Positions 14,501 through 23,500 of a DNA stretch of 64,000 nt are shown here, one piece after another. This DNA comes from Mesostigma viride (Eukaryota > Streptophyta > Mesostigmatophyceae > Mesostigmatales > Mesostigmataceae), in assembly GCA_009746045.1 (NCBI GenBank), contig RPFO01000103.1, positions 2,085,857 through 2,149,856 of the forward strand, written 5' to 3'. Made by a program: the position numbers and the translations under genes. The notes beneath the pieces were generated by a model. It had not been told where the DNA came from. It did no database searches and worked only from the letters and a program-made list of their open reading frames with translations. Each line of letters opens with the position of its first letter. The stretch's first letter is position 1.

Positions 14501-17500
14501 ATGCCATCACCCACATCATGCCATCACCCACATCATGCCATCACCCACATCATGCCATCACCCACATCATGCCATCACCCACATCATGCCATCACCCACA
14601 TCATGCCATCACCCACATCATGCCATCACCCACATCATGCCATCACCCACATCATGCCATCACCCACATCATGCCATCACCCACATCATGCCATCACCCA
14701 CATCATGCCATCACCCACATCATGCCATCACCCACATCATGCCATCACCCACATCATGTCATCACCCACATCATGCCATCACCCACATCATGCCATCACC
14801 CACATCATGCCATCACCCACATCATGCCATCACCCACATCATGCCATCACCCACATCATGCCATCACCCGCATCATGTCATCACCCACATCATGTCATCA
14901 CCCACATCATGCCATCACCCACATCATGCCATCACCCACATCATGCCATCACCCACATCATGCCATCACCCACATCATGTCATCACCCACATCATGCCAT
15001 CACCCACATCATGCCATCACCCACATCATGCCATCACCCGCATCATGCCATCACCCGCATCATGCCATCACCCACATCATGCCATCACCCACATCATGCC
15101 ATCACCCACATCATGCCATCACCCACATCATGCCATCACCCACATCATGCCATCACCCACATCATGCCATCACCCACATCATGCCATCACCCACATCATG
15201 CCATCACCCACATCATGCCATCACCCACATCATGCCATCACCCACATCATGCCATCACCCACATCATGCCATCACCCACATCATGCCATCACCCACATCA
15301 TGCCATCACCCACATCATGCCATCACCCACATCATGCCATCACCCACATCATGCCATCACCCACATCATGCCATCACCCACATCATGCCATCACCCACAT
15401 CATGCCATCACCCACATCATGCCATCACCCACATCATGCCATCACCCACATCATGCCATCACCCACATCATGCCATCACCCACATCATGCCATCACCCAC
15501 ATCATGCCATCACCCACATCATGCCATCACCCACATCATGCCATCACCCACATCATGCCATCACCCACATCATGCCATCACCCACATCATGCCATCACCC
15601 ACATCATGTCATCACCCACATCATGCCATCACCCACATCATGCCATCACCCACATCATGCCATCACCCACATCATGCCATCAACCACATCATGCCATCAC
15701 CCACATCATGCCATCACCCACATCATGTCATCACCCACATCATGCCATCACCCACATCATGCCATCACCCACATCATGCCATCACCCACATCATGCCATC
15801 ACCCACATCATGCCATCACCCACATCATGCCATCACCCACATCATGCCATCACCCACATCATGCCATCACCCACATCATGCCATCACCCACATCATGTCA
15901 TCACCCACATCATGCCATCACCCACATCATGCCATCACCCACATCATGCCATCACCCACATCATGCCATCAACCACATCATGCCATCACCCACATCATGC
16001 CATCACCCACATCATGCCATCACCCACATCATGCCATCACCCACATCATGCCATCACCCACATCATGCCATCACCCACATCATGTCATCACCCACATCAT
16101 GCCATCACCCACATCATGCCATCACCCACATCATGCCATCACCCACATCATGCCATCAACCACATCATGCCATCACCCACATCATGCCATCACCCACATC
16201 ATGCCATCAACCACATCATGCCATCACCCACATCATGCCATCACCCACATCATGCCATCACCCACATCATGCCATCACCCACATCATGCCATCACCCACA
16301 TCATGCCATCACCCACATCATGCCATCACCCACATCATGCCATCACCCACATCATGCCATCACCCACATCATGCCATCACCCACATCATGCCATCACCCA
16401 CATCATGCCATCACCCACATCATGCCATCACCCACATCATGCCATCACCCACATCATGCCATCACCCACATCATGCCATCACCCACATCATGCCATCACC
16501 CACATCATGCCATCACCCACATCATGCCATCACCCACATCATGCCATCACCCACATCATGCCATCACCCACATCATGCCATCACCCACATCATGCCATCA
16601 CCCACATCATGCCATCAACCACATCATGTCATCAACCACATCATGCCATCACCCACATCATGCCATCACCCGCATCATGCCATCACCCACATCATGCCAT
16701 CACCCACATCATGCCATCACCCACATCATGCCATCACCCACATCATGCCATCACCCACATCATGCCATCACCCACATCATGCCATCACCCACATCATGCC
16801 ATCACCCACATCATGCCATCACCCACATCATGCCATCACCCACATCATGCCATCAACCACATCATGCCATCACCCACATCATGCCATCACCCACATCATG
16901 CCATCACCCACATCATGCCATCACCCACATCATGCCATCACCCACATCATGCCATCACCCACATCATGCCATCACCCACATCATGCCATCACCCACATCA
17001 TGCCATCACCCACATCATGCCATCACCCACATCATGCCATCACCCACATCATGCCATCACCCACATCATGCCATCACCCACATCATGCCATCACCCACAT
17101 CATGCCATCACCCACATCATGCCATCACCCACATCATGCCATCACCCACATCATGCCATCACCCACATCATGCCATCACCCACATCATGCCATCACCCAC
17201 ATCATGCCATCACCCACATCATGCCATCACCCACATCATGCCATCACCCACATCATGCCATCACCCACATCATGTCATCACCCGCATCATGCCATCAACC
17301 ACATCATGCCATCACCCACATCATGCCATCACCCACATCATGCCATCACCCACATCATGCCATCACCCACATCATGCCATCACCCACATCATGCCATCAC
17401 CCACATCATGCCATCACCCGCATCATGCCATCACCCACATCATGCCATCACCCACATCATGCCATCACCCACATCATGCCATCACCCACATCATGCCATC

Positions 17501-20500
17501 ACCCACATCATGCCATCACCCACATCATGCCATCACCCACATCATGCCATCACCCACATCATGCCATCACCCACATCATGCCATCACCCACATCATGCCA
17601 TCACCCACATCATGCCATCACCCACATCATGCCATCACCCACATCATGCCATCACCCACATCATGCCATCACCCGCATCATGCCATCACCCACATCATGC
17701 CATCACCCGCATCATACCTTCAACCACATTATCTCCCTCCAATTCCAAGCCTGTGTCCTCCATCTCTTCTATTGTCAAGCTTCCTCTACACCGAAGGTTT
17801 TGAACCCTAATTTAATCTTACGCCAAACCTCTTTCCTGGACCCTTTCGCTCCCTGGGCCCCGCAGGCAGGTGGACATATTCAGGCTCCGCCTGCATGACA
17901 CCCTGCAGCAGCTGCAAGCAGAAAGCGCGCCTTCAGTCCCCGCGGATGTGGGCGCGCCACCATCCGGCACCGCCTTGCTGGCGCACACACATGGCCTTGA
18001 GCCCAGGCGCAAGCTCAAGCGCTCTCCCTCCTTCTCGGCCAAGGGCATCGGAATCGGACGGGACTTGGAGCAAATTGAGGACGCGGAGCACTCAGTTCCC
18101 ATCAGCCAGGTAAGGGGGGGGGGGGGGAATCACTCTTAGCCCATCAGCCAGGGTAGGGGGGGGATATGATCACTCTTAGCCCATCAGCCAGGTAAGGGGA
18201 AGGGGATCACTTGGTTTTCATGAGCCAGGTAAGGGGGGGGGCAATGGGTGCCCATCATCCTGGTGGGAGGGAGGGAGGACAGGTTGGGGGGTTGCCACAG
18301 CTGTGCAAGGTGCTGTAAAGGAAAACTTGGAATGTGACAACTTCATTCAAGAGTGCTTGCTGTGGCTAGGGAGGCCAGTATGGGCAAGCGGGGGGGAGAG
18401 AGGGGCCAGCTCCATTCATGTCAGCGCGGGGGAAGGACAGATGCCAGCATGTCGGTGATTTTGGTAGCCTTGCCTGCAAATACATCGGATACCCACATGG
18501 GGGTTCAATGACCATGGACTAGGACTGCAGCCCACATGAGGGGTAAAGAACCATCTACTAGGCTAGCCGCCCACACCTCGCTACAACAGCCATTAACTAG
18601 GGTAGCCGCCCACACCTCGCTACAACAGCCATTAACTAGGGTGGCCGCCCACACCTCGCTACAACAGCCATTGACTAGGGTAGCCGCCCACACCTCGCTA
18701 CAACAGCCATTGACTAGGGTAGCCGCCCACACCTCGCTACAACAGCCATTGACTAGGGTAGCCGCCCACACCTCGCTACAACAGCCATTAACTAGGGTAG
18801 CCGCCCACACCTCGCTACAACAGCCATTAACTAGGGTAGCCGCCCACACCTCGCTACAACAGCCATTGACTAGGGTAGCCGCCCACACCTCGCTACAACA
18901 GCCATTGACTAGGCTAGCCGCCCACACCTCGCTACAACAGCCATTGACTAGGGTAGCCGCCCACACCTCGCTACAACAGCCATTGACTAGGGTAGCCGCC
19001 CACACCTCGCTACAACAGCCATTGACTAGGGTAGCCGCCCACACCTCGCTACAACAGCCATTGACTAGGGTAGCCGCCCACACCTCGCTACAACAGCCAT
19101 TGACTAGGGTAGCCGCCCACACCTCGCTACAACAGCCATTGACTAGGGTAGCCGCCCACACCTCGCTACAACAGCCATTGACTAGGGTAGCCGCCCACGC
19201 CTCGCTACAACAGCCATTGACTAGGCTAGCCGCCCACGCCTCGCTACAACAGCCATTGACTAGGGTAGCCGCCCACACCTCGCTACAACAGCCATTGACT
19301 AGGGTAGCCGCCCACACCTCGCTACAACAGCCATTGACTAGGGTAGCCGCCCACACCTCGCTACAACAGCCATTGACTAGGGTAGCCGCCCACACCTCGC
19401 TACAACAGCCATTGACTAGGGTAGCCGCCCACACCTCGCTACAACAGCCATTGACTAGGGTAGCCGCCCACACCTCGCTACAACAGCCATTAACTAGGGT
19501 AGCCGCCCACACCTCGCTACAACAGCCATTGACTAGGCTAGCCGCCCACACCTCGCTACAACAGCCATTGACTAGGGTGGCCGCCCACACCTCGCTACAA
19601 CAGCCATTGACTAGGCTAGCCGCCCACACCTCGCTACAACAGCCATTGACTAGGCTAGCCGCCCACACCTCGCTACAACAGCCATTGACTAGGGTAGCCG
19701 CCCACACCTCGCTACAACAGCCATTGACTAGGGTAGCCGCCCACACCTCGCTACAACAGCCATTGACTAGGGTAGCCGCCCACACCTCGCTACAACAGCC
19801 ATTGACTAGGGTAGCCGCCCACACCTCGCTACAACAGCCATTGACTAGGGTAGCCGCCCACGCCTCGCTACAACAGCCATTGACTAGGCTAGCCGCCCAC
19901 GCCTCGCTACAACAGCCATTGACTAGGGTAGCCGCCCACACCTCGCTACAACAGCCATTGACTAGGCTAGCCGCCCACACCTCGCTACAACAGCCGTTGA
20001 CTAGGCTAGCCGCCCACACCTCGCTACAACAGCCATTGACTAGGGTAGCCGCCCACACCTCGCTACAACAGTTATTGACTAGGGTAGCCGCCCACACCTC
20101 GCTACAACAGCCGTTTACTAGGCTAGCCGCCCACACCTCGCTACAACAGCCATTGACTAGGGTAGCCGCCCACACCTCGCTACAACAGTTATTGACTAGG
20201 GTAGCCGCCCACACCTCGCTACAACAGCCATTGACTAGGGTAGCCGCCCACACCTCGCTACAACAGCCATTGACTAGGGTAGCCGCCCACACCTCGCTAC
20301 AACAGTTATTGACTAGGGTAGCCGCCCACACCTCGCTACAACAGCCGTTGACTAGGCTAGCCGCCCACACCTCGCTTCAACAGCCATTGACTAGGGTAGC
20401 CGCCCACACCTCGCTACAACAGCCATTGACTAGGGTAGCCGCCCACACCTCGCTACAACAGCCATTGACTAGGGTAGCCGCCCACACCTCGCTACAACAG

Positions 20501-23500
20501 CCATTGACTAGGGTAGCCGCCCACACCTCGCTACAACAGTTATTGACTAGGGTAGCCGCCCACACCTCGCTACAACAGCCATTGACTAGGCTAGCCGCCC
20601 ACACCTCGCTACAATAGCCGTTGACTAGGGTAGCCGCCCACACCTCGCTACAATAGCCGTTGACTAAGGTAGCCGCCCACACCTCGCTACAACAGCCATT
20701 GACTAGGGTAGCCGCCCACACCTCGCTACAACAGCCATTGACTAGGGTAGCCGCCCACACCTCGCTACAACAGCCATTGACTAGGGTGGCCGCCCACACC
20801 TCGCTACAACAGCCATTGACTAGGGTGGCCGACTGCACTTCGCTGAAATGGCCATCTACTGGGTCAGCCATCTGCACTCCTCGCTCCATGTTCTTCCTCG
20901 TGCGTTCCTCGAGGGGTGGTCCTTCATCCTTCCCGCGGCCTCGACTGCCTCCCACCGACGGGCAACGACTTTCCTAAAGTGGATCCACATAATCCATAAA
21001 AATATTTTTCTTGGCGAAATTCTCTTTTTATAAATTATTTACTAAAAAGTTTTGATTTTTTTTCTTAGCTTTTCCTTTTCTTATGGAATCTAAAAGAAAG
21101 CATTAGAAAACTATTTTTATGGCACACAAAAGAAGATATCATGATGTAGAACGATTATTCCTGGCAGAATGGGGGTCACCGGGAGGCCATCGGCGAGGAT
21201 CGCTGTCCATGTTCATCAGAACTCCTCGTTCGCCGATGCTTGGTGCTTGATTCTTCGTCCTTCCCGTGGCCTCGCCGCTCACAGATGGGCGACTACCAGG
21301 AGGCCATGATGCGGCAGCAGGCGCTCCGGGACCCCAGGGTACGCACCCTTAGTGGTTGCGGATATCCATCGTCAGGGTATCTGAAGTTGTCAGGTTAAAT
21401 AAATATTAGTATGGAATCCTGGACGTGAAGTAGCCAGGGTGCCATGTAACGTAATGTCTCTGTGCTTTTTGCTCGTTTCTCCTTCTTCCTGTATTGCTCC
21501 TCTACTTGGCTGCCTGTTCACCCCCACAACAATCTTTTGGCTTCTGTCGTTTGGCGTTATTTTGCGTGTCCAGTATGTTCGGTTCAAATCGCTTGTTGCC
21601 TTTCTCGATGCGCCACCTTCCCTCCTGTACAACATCTCAGGCTATCCCGCTGCCCCTGAGCCACCCCTTTGCACCTCATATGCCCTCCTCATTTCCCCCT
21701 CACTTCCCTCTCTTCCGCCGTGCCCCCTGCTTCCACCACACCTGCACAACCTTGTTTCCTTGGTTCGGTTGCGATTACTCCTCCTCCCCATCGCCCCACG
21801 ACGCCCCGTGCACGCCTCTAAACCGCCCTGCATTACTGCAACGCATGGCCTTCCCTTGGCCCTGATGAACCATATGTATGCACCATGATGAACCATCTAT
21901 GTACGAATGCACCCCCGCGGTGCTGGCCCTGCCTCCCTCTATCCACCTCGCTCAGGCATCCTGTTGTCCTGTCCTGAAGCATTTGTTTAGGCATCCAACC
22001 CACCCAGATAGCAGGGTCTGACGGCACCGAAGCGGCTCCCCGTGGCGCCATCACGCGATCTAATCTTGTTAGTTTTAAATTCAACCCGCCCATGAATTAA
22101 TTCATTAATAATCACGTAGACTGCGTCACGTGGGTACCAATATGGATCCTTCAACCCCTATTCGCAATGAGAAGGAGGGAGGGCACCCTGGCTTCTCGCG
22201 CTGCCCTAATTAAGTGGGCAGGCCACAGAGCACTTTCTCCGCATCATGCCCAGTGCGGCCGCAACTGTGGGTGCAATAACGCTTCGTAGCTTCATAGCAA
22301 AAGCGTGGCAAATGCAGTAGCGATGCCCCGTGGTCCAGAGCCCACAGACAGATAGGCTTGGAACGCATTTAGAGGTGCTGGATTGGGAGAATATAAAGGC
22401 CTCTCCCGGAGAAACCCGCCCATACTCCCTGTTAAGTGCCCTTTGAATATATCTAAAGCATTCAACGCGCCTGTGCACTCTGTTGCCTGTCTTTCATTTA
22501 AACTTCCTTTGAATTATCTAAAGTATCCGACCTGCCCATGCACCCTCTTACCTTGTCCTTCCATTATACTGTTGTATCCTGCATCCATCGTGTTCCAAGC
22601 AGGCCGAGGACGAGGAGCCGATGGCGCGTCTGCGCGCGCAGCTGTCCAGCCGGCTCCGCTCCGCACAAGACGCCGCCACCAACGCCACCACCAACGCCGC
22701 CACCAATGCCGCCACCAACGCCGCCACCAACGCCGCTGCTAACGCCGCCAACAACACCAGCAAGCTGTCGCCCATCACCACCCCCACGGTCGATGAAGCC
22801 GGCGACGCGGAAGGCCAGCCCCCTCGCTCCCCTAGGCCCCGCAAGCGCCGCTCCCCGCTTCTCTCGCCCGCCTCCAACCCCACCGCCAACGAGCCGGCAC
22901 CAAACGTTGGGCCCCAGCCGCCCATTCCTCGGCGGTCGGTGCCCCTGTCCCCTGGCAAGGTCGCTTCCTCGTCCTCTGGTGGTGTCGGCCCGGGCAGGAC
23001 GCCGCGCGCTGGCACCGGCCCTCACTTGGTGATGACCGATGCCCCCCCGCACGCGATTGATGAGGCGGATGGGCGCCCCTTGGGGGTTGCATCCAAGGAG
23101 GCCTCCCTGCCGATGTCCTCTGGGCATGGGCAAGATCCAGGGGGGACGCAGCCGCGGGAGGCAAACGTGGGAGGTGTCCCATTCTCTAGGGAGGGGGAGG
23201 GAGCGGCGGCGCGGCAACACGGGCGGGGCCGGATGGGCGTGCAGCCAGGGCAGGATCCGCTGAGGTCATCGATTGGGGACCTGCTGACATCATCGCTGGC
23301 TTGGGCCGTCGCAGGAGCGCGCGACGATGTCAGCGACGCCGGGGACTTTCGCTCGGACGACCTCAGCGATGCGTCTCTGGCGGGTGGCTGCATGGACGTG
23401 GACGCGTCGCCCTTTCCGTTCGCTGATGCTGAGCTGGCAGCGGGTGATGGCTTTGGCAGCAGCAAGGGAGATGGGTTACTGGACAGCCTGCTTCCGCGTG

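Noticed and set aside
12124-17898. Overlapping 1850-1920-codon proteins of His/Pro/Ser/Cys repeats
   Set aside because: Translation of a 17-bp stop-free satellite in all three frames; it lies between INTS6 exons that splice in phase.
18505-20617. 600-690-residue repeat proteins on both strands
   Set aside because: Both arise from the 39-bp satellite, whose length is a multiple of three.
18560-20835. CRISPR-like regular repeats
   Set aside because: Units are contiguous with no unique spacers, in a spliceosomal intron of a eukaryotic gene.
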